From Diatrype stigma (lineage: Eukaryota > Ascomycota > Sordariomycetes > Xylariales > Diatrypaceae), in assembly GCA_022225965.2 (NCBI GenBank), contig JAKJXP020000090.1, positions 62,001 through 126,000 of the forward strand: a DNA stretch of 64,000 nucleotides. Direction: 5' to 3'. Numbering within the stretch: the first letter of the stretch is position 1; every line of letters begins with the position of its first letter. Below are positions 45,331-56,481 of the stretch, piece after piece. The position numbers and the translations under genes were made by a program. Under the pieces are notes generated by a model. That model did not search any database, was not told where the DNA came from, and was given only the letters and a program-made list of their open reading frames with translations.

Positions 45331-45793
45331 GTAGGGCGTGTATTTCAGTTGGTAGGGTTCTGGCTTCGCTAGCAATGGCCTCGTGTGAGGTAGCCCCTTG
45401 CGAAGGGGGTGCTGTCGTTGTGGTCAGTTCGTACGGAGAACGAGGGGGGATAGGGGCGCAATAGTCTAGAACCGAGGACCCCTGTGTAACGCTGATACAT
45501 ATCTCGATTGTAAAACTGTACTATGGAAAGAAATATGGACTAATGCTTAGATAAAATCCAAGACGATCTTATTCAGTCCAGTTGGCTCGAATGCAAAGAC
45601 ATGACAATGCCATGCCAGGACTGGGATCTGCACCTGCGTCTATGTAGTTACGTTGGGCAACCTTGACATGGTTGACAACCTTGATGGACATCTCAGTCGT
45701 GTATATAAAAGACTGTTTTGCCGTATTCAGGAAAAACATTTTGAATTAGACCTTCATCTTTCATATTTTCGCACGACCTTATCTAGACATTGT
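45331..45793. other. Intergenic region left of the second LTR element
   Basis: No gene is supported. TTGT at 45790-45793 is the left target-site duplication of the LTR element that follows. Confidence 0.5.
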
Positions 45794-45988
45794 TGTGCTT
45801 CCTGGCCCGGATTCTCCGTATCCCTAGGAATTACTGCTATAGGTAATTCACTTAGGATAATTGAAGGTTCCGAACTTTGTTATTGTATTCTCTAGGATTA
45901 ATTGTAAGTATGCGTTCGAATTACAATTATCTATAGGCGTTGTCCGCCCTTTTAGAAACCGAGGAATTTCCGAATTCCTGGATTTACA
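45794..45988 (-). repeat. LTR of the compact element, left copy (3' LTR in element sense)
   Basis: This 195-bp copy matches 47573-47767 without gaps. It begins TGTGCTTCC on the plus strand and ends GGATTTACA. It keeps more C and G over most of its length than the right copy. Confidence 0.9.
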
Positions 45989-46550
45989 ATATTCCCCTTC
46001 TTTTTAATGATCGTCCCCGATTATTCTTAACAATTCCTTCCTTTTTAGACCTAAGCAGTATTACAAAATTTAATCTCCTACTTAACTTAATAATTACAGG
46101 AGCTGGAAATATAAGGGTTATAAGAACTGTTAAAAATAATAATAACTAGGCGGCAACTAGGCAGTAGCTGGGCTATTGCTGGGCAATAACTGGGCTTAGG
46201 CTGGGTACCGGCTATTAAAAAGGGGCTGTAATTGGCTTTTATGTATTAAAAATATTTCTTTAAAGCGGCATGGCAGCCTGTTTTTAAGTGCTTATATAAA
46301 GCGTTATTATTGCAAAAATTTATATGGCAATAACGGCAGGCCTTAAAAATCGTAAACGTATTGCTATGCTTTTAAAATGATGCTTTTCCTGTATAATAAA
46401 CGCCTTTTTCGGTGCTGTTTAAGCTGTTTTTATTTAAGCTGTTGCTTTTTAAGCTGCTGTTATTTAATCCATTTCCTTTTTCCGAATTGTTTTTTTTCTG
46501 GCTTTTGCCGCCTTTGTTGCTTCCGCCGTCGGGCTTTTTCCTTCGTAAGG

Positions 46551-46632
46551 GGCAGCCCTTTTTGCGAAAGTAACGAAATAATTCGTTGCCGGAGTTATAT
46601 TGCGTATAGCAGTTGCGGCAAATACGAGGGTT
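46551..46632 (-). pseudogene. Zinc-finger-like Gag remnant in the compact element
   Basis: On the minus strand this segment reads ICRNCYTQYNSGNELFRYF followed by RKKGC. The pattern CxxC-x4-Y/F-x-S-x-N-x-L resembles the CxxC..F.S.N.LH.H finger common in fungal retroelement proteins. The expected His is Tyr here (CAT to TAT is a transition). A Lys/Asn/Ser-rich stretch with KKPDGGSNKGGKSQKKNN follows. There is no open frame of useful length around it. Confidence 0.55.
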
Positions 46633-47089
46633 CGGAAAAGGTAATTTAAAGGACGAAGGTATTATCGGTTTAAATAAAGGTATTAAAAAGGGTATTTAAA
46701 GGTAAAGGCTCGAATTATTTAATATTCGAAAGGTCGGATTCGAATTTTTTAGTTATAGCTATTAAGAAGTAACGATAATTTCCGTTAAAAACTTAAGAAT
46801 ACGGTTTATTTCATTCCAAATAACGTAAACGCCGTCCTTATTATTATACCGAGATTAATAAGGTCGGCGGAATTCGTAAAGCTTTCGAAGCAGGTTCTCG
46901 GCCGAATGAATGGCGAATAAATCCGTAATATCTTAATAGGCCGTTAATAATGGATCTTAATGAATTACTGGTAATAAATCTTAATAAATCATTAGTAATT
47001 AATAATAAGGGTCTTTCGGAAATAGCGGCCATTAATTACGTCCCTTTTAATAGTCCATAATGAATTGGTTAAATACGATAATACCTAAG

Positions 47090-47465
47090 TGATAACCTTA
47101 AGGGTTTGGTATATAATAATACCTTCCGGGAAATAATAAAGGTATCGAGATAGTGCCTTCCGGCTGGTATATATTGTTAATGGGTATATAATAGCGCCTT
47201 TAAAGCTGGTATATAGTAATAATACCCTTTGGTTAATGGCGGATATCGAGCTGGTACCCTTTTGGCTGGTTCGAATAGTAACGCCCTTCGGCTGGCGGCT
47301 TTCCGCTAATGGCTTTTGGCTGGCACGAACGATTTCGCAATAAAGCCGTCGGACTATTGCTTTCGAAAGCTGGATGGCCTTTAAAAGCTAGATGCCTTCT
47401 GGCTGGCGCAAAGGATTTCACGATAGTGCCGTCGGGCTGGTTTTGCTAATGCCCAAAGGCTGATG
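47090..47465 (-). repeat. Degenerate short-repeat array in the compact element
   Basis: On the minus strand the core CCAGC[C/T]nnAAGG recurs about nine times at irregular spacing of roughly 16-50 bp, for instance near 47160, 47207, 47264, 47288, 47317, 47399 and 47434 (plus-strand GGCTGG). In one minus frame this gives related short peptides such as RQPEGI, RQPKGV, TSQKGT and TSFKGA. It could be a decayed tandem peptide repeat of a Gag-like protein. Confidence 0.55.
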
Positions 47466-47572
47466 CCCGAAGGCCTACGGGGTTTTTTCCGGTTATACAA
47501 TGGTAGAAAAGAATAAGGAAAAAGAAGAAAACAAAGGTATATTATTGGCGTTAGCCTATACAAAAAGCTTTT

Positions 47573-47767
47573 TATGCTTCCTGGTTCGGATTTTCCGTAT
47601 TTCTAGGAATTACTGCTATAAATAATTCACTTAAAATAATTAAAGGTTCCGGATTTTGTTATTATATTCTTTAGGATTAATTATAGGTATACGTTTGAAT
47701 TATAATTATTTATAGGCGTTATCCGCCCTCTCAGAAACCGAGGAATTTCCGAATTCCTGGATCCACA
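47573..47767 (-). repeat. LTR of the compact element, right copy (5' LTR in element sense)
   Basis: This 195-bp partner of 45794-45988 starts TATGCTTCC (TG to TA against the other copy) and ends GGATCCACA. It is followed by the duplication TTGT. Confidence 0.9.
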
Positions 47768-48493
47768 TTGTTAAAACGACTACAAATATTCGATATCTTT
47801 GACCCTTGGAACTTTCAAACGGGAATCGGAATTATGGAACCCGATAAGATCAACAATGACCTCATCGCAGTCCAGTATCATCGACTCAATTAGCCGTTAA
47901 ATAGGTGAGGCTACACTGCTTCCAAGCTTCTTTTTATAGCGCTCCGCAGCGCTCCGCAGCGCAGACTCCGAGCAGAGTCCGGACTGTGGCGGTGATCAAT
48001 CAGCATTCCATGACGTCGCTCAGACAATGGCGCTTCAACCGTTAACGAAGAAACTCATCATAACGTCATACATCTAGCAAAATGGTTCTGCAGCCTTTCT
48101 CCATTCGTCCTCATCTGGATCCAACCGCGGGGTATCAAGGTGAAGGGAACATACCAGCCAAGCCCAGCCATACAACTAGGCCTTAGGGGTGCAAAAAGAC
48201 TGGAGGTCCTGCTGATCACGTCGTGTTGTAATGTCATCGTCATGGAACGTAAAGACTTCCTGCCCGTGTTGTATAAGAAACCACGCCCCTGTACAAGATT
48301 GTATCGTTATCATTCCACCGATTTGAAGACTTGACATTGTTTAGAGACCACCCATCATAATACCCAGCAACGCCCACGAATTTCAATACAGTAGAAACGA
48401 GCGATACCCCAAGGGATCAGGAAGGAAGAAAGAAGTAAAGAAAGCAAGAAAGCAGATACTCCCAAGCCCATCACCTCTAGTATACCCTAGAAA
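47768..48493. other. Intergenic region upstream of the dehydrogenase gene
   Basis: No gene is supported. A short tandem GCTCCGCAGC repeat lies at about 47940-47962. The purine-rich stretch at 48418-48455 is in the probable 5' UTR of the dehydrogenase. Confidence 0.45.
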
Positions 48494-50080
48494 ATGGCAG
48501 CTTCACAGGCAGCATACGCGGCCGAGAAGGCCATCGGACACGATGGCAGCAGCATCATCCAGCAAGACGTGTCAAACTACAGCGGGGACAAGGGCGCCGG
48601 TCCCTCGGCCGGGACGATGAAGGCGCTGTGCTGGATGGGCAAGAACAAAGTCGAGGTGCACGACGTGGCGCGGCCGCGGATCCTCGCGCCCGACGACGTC
48701 ATCCTGCGGGTGACGGGCAGCACCGTGTGCGGCAGCGACCTGCACCTGCTGCACGGGAGCATCATCCAGCTGGCCAAGGGCGACATCCTGGGCCACGAGT
48801 TCTGCGGCATCGTCGACGAGGTCGGCTCCGGCGTGACCAAGGTCCAGGCGGGCAAGCGGTACGTGGCGTCGTTCCAGATCGCCTGCGGCGACTGCTTCCA
48901 GTGCCGGCAGAAGCTGTCGTCGCAGTGCGAGCGCACCAACTCCAACACGACGGCGCGGGCCATGTACGGCGGCCAGACGGCCGGCTTCTTCGGCTACTCG
49001 CACTTCACGGGCGGGTTCGCCGGCGGCCAGGCCGAGTACGTCCGCGTGCCCCTGGCCGACGTCAACCTGCTCGAGATCCCCGACGCCGTCCCCGACGAGA
49101 AGGCCCTGTTCCTCAGCGACGTGCTCGCCACCAGCTACAACGCCTGCCACGACACCCGCGTCTACCCGGGCGACCAGGTCGCCGTCTGGGGCGCCGGCCC
49201 CATCGGCCAGATGGCCGGCGTCTTCGCCCTCGACGCCGGCGCCGAGAAGATCATCTTCGTCGATACGGAGCCCCGCCTGTCGTTCGTCCGGGAGCGCTGG
49301 CCCGTCGCGCACGCCGATAAGCTCGAGACTATCGATTACAAGAAGCTGTCGTTCGGCGTCACCAACAAGCCCACGGTCGTGTCGGCGCTGAAGGAGATGT
49401 GCGGTGGAAGGGGTCCTGATGCTGCTATTGAGGTGAGTCCTGACCTTGACATAATAGGAGACTTATACATATCCATATCCATATCCGCATCTACCTGAGT
49501 TCTTTTCCCGTGGAGGGAGAGAAAGAAGCTCATATTTCGATCTACAGTGCGTCGCGGGCGAATACGCAAAGGGCTGGGTACACTGGCTTGAGATGATGGT
49601 TGGCGCCGAGACGGACACGAGCGAGATCCTCAACGAGATGATCGAATCGGTACGCGCTTATGGCCGTGTCGGAGTCACTGGCGCATACGTAGGCTACGTA
49701 AGTCATGTCCCTTCCCTTACTACTCATATTGTCCCACGCACGCACCCGCTGGATGCCACCGTGTGACTATTTACTTATACGCATGGACGTGGCAGACCAA
49801 CCACTTCAACATCGGCGCGCTCATGGAGCGCGGTATCCGGCTCATCGGCAACGGCCAGGCCCCCGTGCACAAGTACTGGGAGGAGCTGCTGGAGAAGATC
49901 AAGACGGGCGAGCTCGAGCCGCTGCAGATGGTGTCGCACCGGGTCCGCGTCGAGGACCTCGACAAGGTCTACTACCAGTTCGAGAAGCACGACCCGAAGG
50001 ACCTGATGCAGAAGGTGTTCGTGGAGACCAAGCACTCGCTCCCCGCGTGCGAGGGTAGTCCCCCGCTGAAGAGGTATTGA
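48494..50080 (+). CDS. Zinc-dependent alcohol dehydrogenase, formaldehyde dehydrogenase-like
   Basis: Exons are 48494-49432, 49548-49697 and 49796-50080; all junctions are phase 0, giving 457 residues. It is a medium-chain zinc dehydrogenase. Catalytic zinc ligands are Cys79 (VCGSDLH) and His101-Glu102 (GHEFCG). The structural zinc lobe is Cys131, 134, 137 and 145 (CGDCFQCRQKLSSQC). The NAD(P)-binding motif is GAGPIG (about 233-238). The stretch FFGYSHFTGGFAGGQAEY and the long segment around CVAGEYAKGW are typical of the glutathione-independent formaldehyde dehydrogenase-like group, but the exact substrate is open. The N-terminal 40 residues are less conserved and lack a clear targeting signal. 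The coding sequence is strongly GC-rich against AT-rich flanks. Confidence 0.9.
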
Positions 50081-50961
50081 GCGAGTTCTTTTGCTTGAGT
50101 AGGTAGTGTCGGCGCTTCTGATCATTGATTGGTGTTCATGGAGGGAGTCGGATGGTTATGGCGGAGTTCCTAATGGCATTGCACTGCACCCCCATACGTG
50201 TGGGAGGTGTGTACTAACTAGTATGTACAATATACAATATAACACGATTGCTAAATGACCCCTTTGTCGTCCACTTACAAGTCTCCGTCACCTAAGTTGT
50301 CATATGAGTCCTATGCCATAACCGTCTTGAGTATATAGAGATATCCTTTTAAATGCTGAACCAAGCATACATTCAATTACAATAAGACATAACTACTTTG
50401 ATCGTGTTCCTGCGAATGGTATTTGTTTCTTTCCCCCCCTTTTTATTTTATTATTTTTCGTCTCTCCCCACACTGACTGCGAGACAGGTCAATGAACACA
50501 AACATTACATATATCGTTATACGGCCACCGGCTTTTCTAATATATCTATGTATTTAATGAGGCGGTTCTAAAGTTCCCTTGGTAACCGTAGTATTTGAAT
50601 ATTATTTCATCAAATTGTCTTCGTTGCTCGGTATGATCTCGGGCGGAAGTCCCCTGAAGGTTTTTAACAATGGATTTCTCAGTTTCTTTTGACTATTATA
50701 AGGCTCTCTAGGGGTTGCAAATAGTCGATTAATTTTGATCAAGCTCTAACAGTAAGTTTGCCTGTTACCCATGGGCCTATTTGTATCAACGAACGTCCCC
50801 ATCGGACGCGTCCAACCAATACGGTTAACTAGACAAGCCTCGCCCCCCTATCCTGTAACCCCCCCTCCCACACACACCCATGTATATATACACGTTCATG
50901 TATCTAGTTCTTAGTGCTGATACCATCCGACTCAACCCACTTGTCTCACTCTCTCATTTTC
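50081..50961. other. Intergenic region, convergent 3' ends
   Basis: The dehydrogenase (+) and MYND gene (-) converge here. It is AT-rich between 50330 and 50760, with no recognisable gene or repeat. Confidence 0.5.
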
Positions 50962-52113
50962 TCACTCAGCCGGCCATACCCCCTTCCCTTCCACAATACC
51001 CCGATCCATCGAGTGCAGGGCCAACCTGTAGATCCTGAGGCTCTCCGGCTGGTCATGGCGGTTGCCGCACTGTTCCGCCAGAATAGCGGCCATGTCGGCT
51101 TCGGTAGGGTCTACTACGCCGCCGGGTCCGGTGCCGGTGCCAGGCGCGCCCATGCGCCGGCGGATGGCGTTCTGCATGCTGCGGATGGTCCGGAGCTCGC
51201 CCGCCTCGGCGACCGACGGCTCGCGCGGCGTCCAATTTTCCACCGGGCATCCCCCGTCGAGCCCCAGGGCGGCCGCCTCCGCGTGCTGCGCCGAGCCTGC
51301 CGGCGGCCGCAGCAGCACCTCCATCCGGTTCTCGGCGTGGGCCCGGGCCAGCTCCGCCGACCGGGCGCCGCCGCCGCCGCTGCCGAAGAAGAGGCGGATG
51401 TTCTCGGGCGTGTCCCGTCCCGTCACGATGAGTCGGCGCATCAGCTTTCTAGAAAACATTGAAGATGAGAGGTTAGCTAGCAATTTTTGCTGGGTTTTGT
51501 GTAGTTTTTGATAATCAGCTAGGTACGGAGTTAATTAAGTGGCAATCGGATACCCTCACTCTCCCTCTTCCCTTCCCCTTCCTCTGCCTTAAGTTTCCAC
51601 TCCAAATTTTTGCTTGGAAGACCTCTGAATTAATAAGGGAGAAGGAAACAAGAAGGAAAGGAAATGGGGCGGATAGATTCACTTGAAGTGGTAGCCTGAG
51701 CCGCTGCTGCCCGGGGCCGGAAGAGCGAGGTGTAGGTCGCGGGCCAGAGCCAGAGCGGCCGGGTCATGCAACGCGATCATCTCGTAGTACTGCATGGCGC
51801 CGAAAGACGCGGAACTGGCCCCTTGACTTGAAATGTGCTTGCAGTAGACCCTGTGGTCCTTCCAGTCACTGTTCTGGCATTCTTCGCAGCAGTAGTGGAC
51901 CTTGTAGCATCCGGCACAGAGCGGGAGGTGGTCGCAATCGCTGCAGAACGGGACACAATTGTCGGGCCAAGGGCAATTTGGGTTGTGACACTTGGCCTTG
52001 GCCGCCGTCGTACTAGGTTGATCCGCGGTGGTACTGGGTTCGCCGGCCGTGATACTGGATTCCGCGGCCGTGGTACTGGGCTGGCCCGCCGAGGTACTGG
52101 GTTGGTCCGCCAT
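50962..52113 (-). CDS. MYND-type zinc-finger protein
   Basis: Minus-strand exons are 52113-51683 and 51448-50962, giving 305 residues. The 234-bp intron has a GTGAAT donor and a TCTAG acceptor, and the join HFKKLMRRL stays in frame. Residues 2-40 are a degenerate repeat of the type QPSTTA. The cysteine-rich region spans about 42-93: an N-terminal CHNPNC/CVPFC part, then CSDCDHLPLCAGC and the MYND-style YCCEECQNSDWKDHRVYCKH. MYND fingers are protein-interaction modules. The second exon (RLIVTGRDTPENIRLFFGS, then VENWTPREPSVAE and DPTEADMAAIL) looks like an ordered domain I do not recognise. Without the splice the first exon would stop right after HFK. No catalytic SET domain is present. Confidence 0.8.
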
Positions 52114-53227
52114 CACGTACGGACAAATGTCACTATGCTGGGTGTCTTGTCGAAGTTATATCAATGTTGGGTATCTCAATGATTCCAAAGATGATGCTTG
52201 CTTACGCGAATGAAGAAGACGAAGTATTAGAGAAAGACTCTTGTATAGCCCTCCAGGTGGGTGCGGCCCCTTCCCTCGTTTTAACGTCAACCTTCCCTAG
52301 AATAACATTCTCAGGAGAATGTTAATCACGAACTTCACTACCTACGTAAGTCATCTAAGTTCGCGATTAGCACTTTCCTGCGAACGTTATCCCGGTAGTG
52401 TAACTGATGGATCATATATGATCGCACCCTCCATTCTTATCGTGCCTTTACTTAGGAAGCTATGCCCAGAAGCTAGGTAATCTCTACGAGATAGTAGATC
52501 GATCGTTCGCAGCTCCTTCAATTTATATATGACCACTAGGTACTAGCTAGGCGTACAAGTTGAAGCTCGATGTAGTAGCGATTGCGCTCTTGATACCTTT
52601 CATTCTTGGATTGATCTTCGGAAAAGTCACGGTTTCAACCTAGTGCCCCTAGGAGATACGTAGATGCCATATCGTGGTTACCTGTTCCAGAAGAAAATAA
52701 AGTTATCGTGGAGGCTCATCAACTCTCAAGAAGCCTATCAAGGTGCGGTTACGCGTCGCTCCTCATCTCAGTCTCAAGGGTGACTGGGTATGATGCAGGC
52801 TGACAAAAAGATCAGCCACAGCACATCATCGCATAAATGCGCCCACATGCAGAAACATTACCCAATTTCTGCAGGGGCAATTAGGGCAGTGCCATGAGGA
52901 CACGGGCAGGTATAGGCCGAAAGCTCTGCACAGCTGCACGGGATGTAAGCAACAAGGGTCTCTGCGGGGCTTTATAGCGGCTGTATCCTATAGTTACCAG
53001 CCAGGCTGCAATGCGACCTTGTCAGCGCGAGTAAGAAAAGAGGGAGGAGTCCGAGGAGAAGACCTGGGGCGTTTCAAGAACAAGAAAGCTGGAGGGTAAG
53101 AAGGAATCGCCATACTACTAATTCAGAGAACGGGTCTCAACACCAAATCCTCAGGAATCATCCTTATAACAGGAAAGAGGGAATTTGAGACTCGGAACAT
53201 ATGATAGGCGGGTGAACTACCGCAGAT
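52114..53227. other. Intergenic region, divergent promoters of MYND and HET genes
   Basis: 1.1 kb between two start codons with no gene I can support. No strong promoter motif stands out. Confidence 0.45.
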
Positions 53228-55312
53228 ATGATCCGTCTCCTCCAGTGTGGGACATGGGAATTCGAAACGTTCCGTGATAAGACACTCCCAAAGTATGCTA
53301 TTTTATCACATACATGGAAATACAATGCAGGAATTCCAGAGGATATGACGTACCAAGAGTTGAAGACGTGGATGGATCAACGAGCTGTTCCAAAGCGAGC
53401 GACTTGGCAAGCGAGTTGGGAGAAGGTTGAGAAGGCGCGGGATATTGCCTGGGAACTCGGCTTCCGGTATATCTGGATCGACAGTTGCTGCATCGATAAG
53501 CAGGACAGCTCGGAGCTCACGGAAGCAATCAACTCCATGTACCAATGGTACGCACAGTCTGGTGTCTGCATTGCGTACTTGAGCGACCTGGATAGGACCG
53601 AGCTGGGACCTTGCAGGTGGTTCGAAAGAGGCTGGACTTTGCAAGAGCTGATCGCTCCATCCAAAGTCTTGTTCTATAACAAGGATTGGAAATATTGCGG
53701 TAGCCGGAACGGGTTCCGGGTTGACAATAAACACAAGCCCAGCGAGGACCTAAGCGTCCGGATCGCCGAGATCTCATCCATAGACAAGAGTCTTCTCAGC
53801 AGAAACGACAGTCTGGAGATCACGCGCTCCTTGTCTTCTATCCCAGCTTGTCAGAAGATGTCTTGGGCCTCGAAAAGGGATACGACTAAACCCGAAGATA
53901 TGGCATATTGTCTTATAGGCATATTCGGCATCAATCACATGCACCACAAAGCCGGAGAAGGGAGGGCGGCATTCATTCGGCTCCAAGAAGAGATCATCAA
54001 ACAAAGCAGCGACCCGACACTCTTCGCCTGGTTAGTAACAGAGCCTGGAAAATGCAACCCCGAGAACCTATTGAAGCCCAGCGATATCGAAAACAACAAC
54101 GCTCTGTTCAAGTTCGATGAGGACCTTCACGGGATATTTGCGTGCCATCCACGCGAGTTCCAGTCAGCTAGCGATGTGAAGCCCACACAGCCGCTTATTT
54201 ATAATGATGAGATCGCTGTTACCAGCAAAGGCGTCAAGTTTGCCGCTGTACTGGAGGGATGTGACCCATGCTTTCCCTTCAAGATACCTCTTCATTGCTA
54301 CAAGACCGAGCCCCTTGAATATCTTGGGATGGAGTTGAGATGGGTTGGGGGCGACATTTATGCCAGGACTAATATTAAGAAGACAACATTGATTGACATA
54401 TCCCAAGTCCTGCCGGGCCAGGATCATGTATTCGTCACCCATAAGATACATCATATACAAGACTACCTGGGTACGCTACACCGACACTCCATACATATCC
54501 CCAGGGACATCGGTATTCCAGGATGTGAGATGAGGATGGTCGCGGTTTATCCAAGCTTCCTATGGAGCAACAAACACGAGCTCTTTATGACCTGTGGAAC
54601 TAGGTTTCCTGTAGTCGGCGTATCTTACAGGATGGTCCACGATGGTTCTAAAACCATGTTACTCGGACTGGTCGCCGGGCTTCAGCATATGCAAGAAAAG
54701 GCTTGGCTTTATCTCACAATGCAAGCCAAGCCCTATCATCATTCATCTATGTCACGGATGGTTCTTGATAGAGGATGGCCCACGACGAACCAACAGGAGT
54801 CTGGCAGCGTCAACTTTTTTGCCAACATCACCACGGCCCACGGAACAGGGCCTTGCACGGTTTTGGCAAACGCTACTATCGAAAAGGGGGTAGAGATGCT
54901 CAGCGGTCAGCCTATTTTCCGAGTGAAGTTGGGATTAACCCCTCCTCTGCCCCCGAAACCACCACCTCCGTCTCAGCTTCCAGCGAGCCCTCCCAACTCT
55001 TCCCCGGGCCTTTCGCAGCAGCAAAACCCAGGTCTTTCAATGAGATATACGCGTCAGAATCCACCTCCCAATCAATATACGCCCACCACCGCCCAGACGC
55101 CCGGTTTTCCTCCTCACAGTGCTCCTCCGCCTCCTGTGTCTGGCAACATGCCATCATATGGTCAGCAGGGCCAGAATATGTACCCGAATGCAAGCTCCTA
55201 CGGAACTTATACGGTTGGTCATAGCCAGCAATCGTCTTTCTCGACACAGAACTCCAATGTACCAAACTATACGACGGGCTCTACTACCTTTACCGGTTAC
55301 CGGAGCCCCTAA
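53228..55312 (+). CDS. HET-domain protein (heterokaryon incompatibility type)
   Basis: This is an intronless gene of 694 residues. The HET domain is clear: YAILSHTW (23-30), ARDIAWELGFRYIWIDSCCI (70-89, with the conserved DSCCIDK), then YAQSGVCIAYLSDL and WFERGWTLQELIAPSKVLFY (131-150). Further family features are DTTKPEDMAYCLIGIFGI and FIRLQEEI. HET domains trigger programmed cell death on non-self recognition or act as effectors in related systems. The C-terminal 130 residues or so are Pro/Gln/Ser/Asn-rich low complexity, starting PPLPPKPPPPS. There is no visible NACHT, WD40 or ankyrin module, so it is a stand-alone HET protein with a disordered tail. Base composition is lower in GC than the housekeeping genes here, as is usual for fast-evolving HET genes. 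Confidence 0.9.
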   Translation: MIRLLQCGTWEFETFRDKTLPKYAILSHTWKYNAGIPEDMTYQELKTWMDQRAVPKRATWQASWEKVEKARDIAWELGFRYIWIDSCCIDKQDSSELTEAINSMYQWYAQSGVCIAYLSDLDRTELGPCRWFERGWTLQELIAPSKVLFYNKDWKYCGSRNGFRVDNKHKPSEDLSVRIAEISSIDKSLLSRNDSLEITRSLSSIPACQKMSWASKRDTTKPEDMAYCLIGIFGINHMHHKAGEGRAAFIRLQEEIIKQSSDPTLFAWLVTEPGKCNPENLLKPSDIENNNALFKFDEDLHGIFACHPREFQSASDVKPTQPLIYNDEIAVTSKGVKFAAVLEGCDPCFPFKIPLHCYKTEPLEYLGMELRWVGGDIYARTNIKKTTLIDISQVLPGQDHVFVTHKIHHIQDYLGTLHRHSIHIPRDIGIPGCEMRMVAVYPSFLWSNKHELFMTCGTRFPVVGVSYRMVHDGSKTMLLGLVAGLQHMQEKAWLYLTMQAKPYHHSSMSRMVLDRGWPTTNQQESGSVNFFANITTAHGTGPCTVLANATIEKGVEMLSGQPIFRVKLGLTPPLPPKPPPPSQLPASPPNSSPGLSQQQNPGLSMRYTRQNPPPNQYTPTTAQTPGFPPHSAPPPPVSGNMPSYGQQGQNMYPNASSYGTYTVGHSQQSSFSTQNSNVPNYTTGSTTFTGYRSP

Positions 55313-56481
55313 TAGCACTCCCGGCCACATGACCCCCTCGTACTTACAATGGTGCCTACAGTTCCCCAGCTGGTTCCCCTGCAATGCGTAACACGGCCCC
55401 TGGTATAGGAACTAGTACACACCCACTGTATATATGCCAGATAACTAGGGATCTAGCCCGCTGTCTCCTCGTTACGTCTGAGAGTCTGCCAGCAGCTGAA
55501 GTCATCATTCATTTCACCGCGATGCTATCATCTCAGCTCTTTTTCGAGTTCAAGATTAGGTATGTTATAAGATGGGCCATCTTTAGAGCATGGTCAACGG
55601 CAAAGGGAGGGGGGAGGTGATTAGAGGAGACTGAGATTGATGAATAGGGGTAATACGCCCCACACACATTGTGTATATATATCAGTGTCGTCCTCCCAGC
55701 CCTCTGGCTGGACACTTAGTACGGAATCTAACGGGTATTCATCATATACACTTGATAGAGATAGAAACATCTATTAGTACTATACAGCGCCATTGATTGG
55801 CACGCATCGTGGGAAGGGCCGAAAGAGAATTATAGGGGCAAATGAGTGTATTCTGGAGGGCCTGGTGATGCTTCCTAGGTCCCAGGACCTAGCTATTATT
55901 ATATACCTAGGTAGACAAAGCCACCATCTTCGAGACCTGCCCATTCTGACTCCGCATTAATGGCTTTCAACCTTGAACGAGTGGCAACTAGGGGTATCAC
56001 TTACTATAACGCGATAAGGAGAGCGGCTTGTCGAGATCCTTCAAGCAGTACAACACGAAGGGAAGGGTGTATCTAAGGACCATCCCCATTATATATCATT
56101 ACATATGTAACAACTGGTTGAATAAGAGACCATGAATGAACAGCATAATCGAGTATCACGACACAAGGTATAAAGCTTAAAGCCGATATATTTATATATT
56201 TATATATATCTAGATCTAGATCATGAATCAGGGGCCTCGAGTCTGACCCTCTAGTCGCTCCTATAATACCGACACTCCTTGCCATGTAGTCAGTGTAGTG
56301 CCAACACCATAAAACCCAGTTCTAACAAATCCCCAACTCCGCATGCATGTGCCCCCCATCCCAAAAACCCAAGACCGCATTGCTGGAGCCTGCCTACCTA
56401 TGCTGCGGGATCAAAAGCCGCATGTATATATACCCATTCCGAAAGCTGATCCTAATCCAGTAGCTTCAGCGACTGTCTCGA
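55313..56481. other. Intergenic region, convergent 3' ends
   Basis: No gene is supported. It contains a TACCTAGGTAG palindromic motif at about 55903-55913 and an alternating TATATA stretch near 56185-56215. It should contain the 3' UTRs of the HET and desaturase genes. Confidence 0.45.

Larger units (their letters stand above)
45794..47767 (-). mobile_element. Compact non-autonomous LTR element
   Basis: Two 195-bp direct repeats (45794-45988 and 47573-47767) bound only 1584 bp of internal sequence. The flanking repeat is TTGT (45790-45793 and 47768-47771; ATTGT if the last LTR base is counted). The LTR copies align without gaps and differ by transitions. A polypyrimidine stretch (45992-46005) lies just inside the left LTR, so the polypurine tract and coding sense are on the minus strand. 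That reading gives LTR ends TGTGGATCC...GCACA, the same as the 5.7-kb element at 5138. No RT, RNase H or integrase remnant is visible, and the space is too small for pol. One zinc-finger-like remnant is present. The interior is AT-rich with RIP-like damage. Confidence 0.87.

Noticed and set aside
45653..45895. 80-residue frame entering the left LTR of the compact element
   Set aside because: It crosses the LTR boundary and has no motif, so it is an accidental frame.
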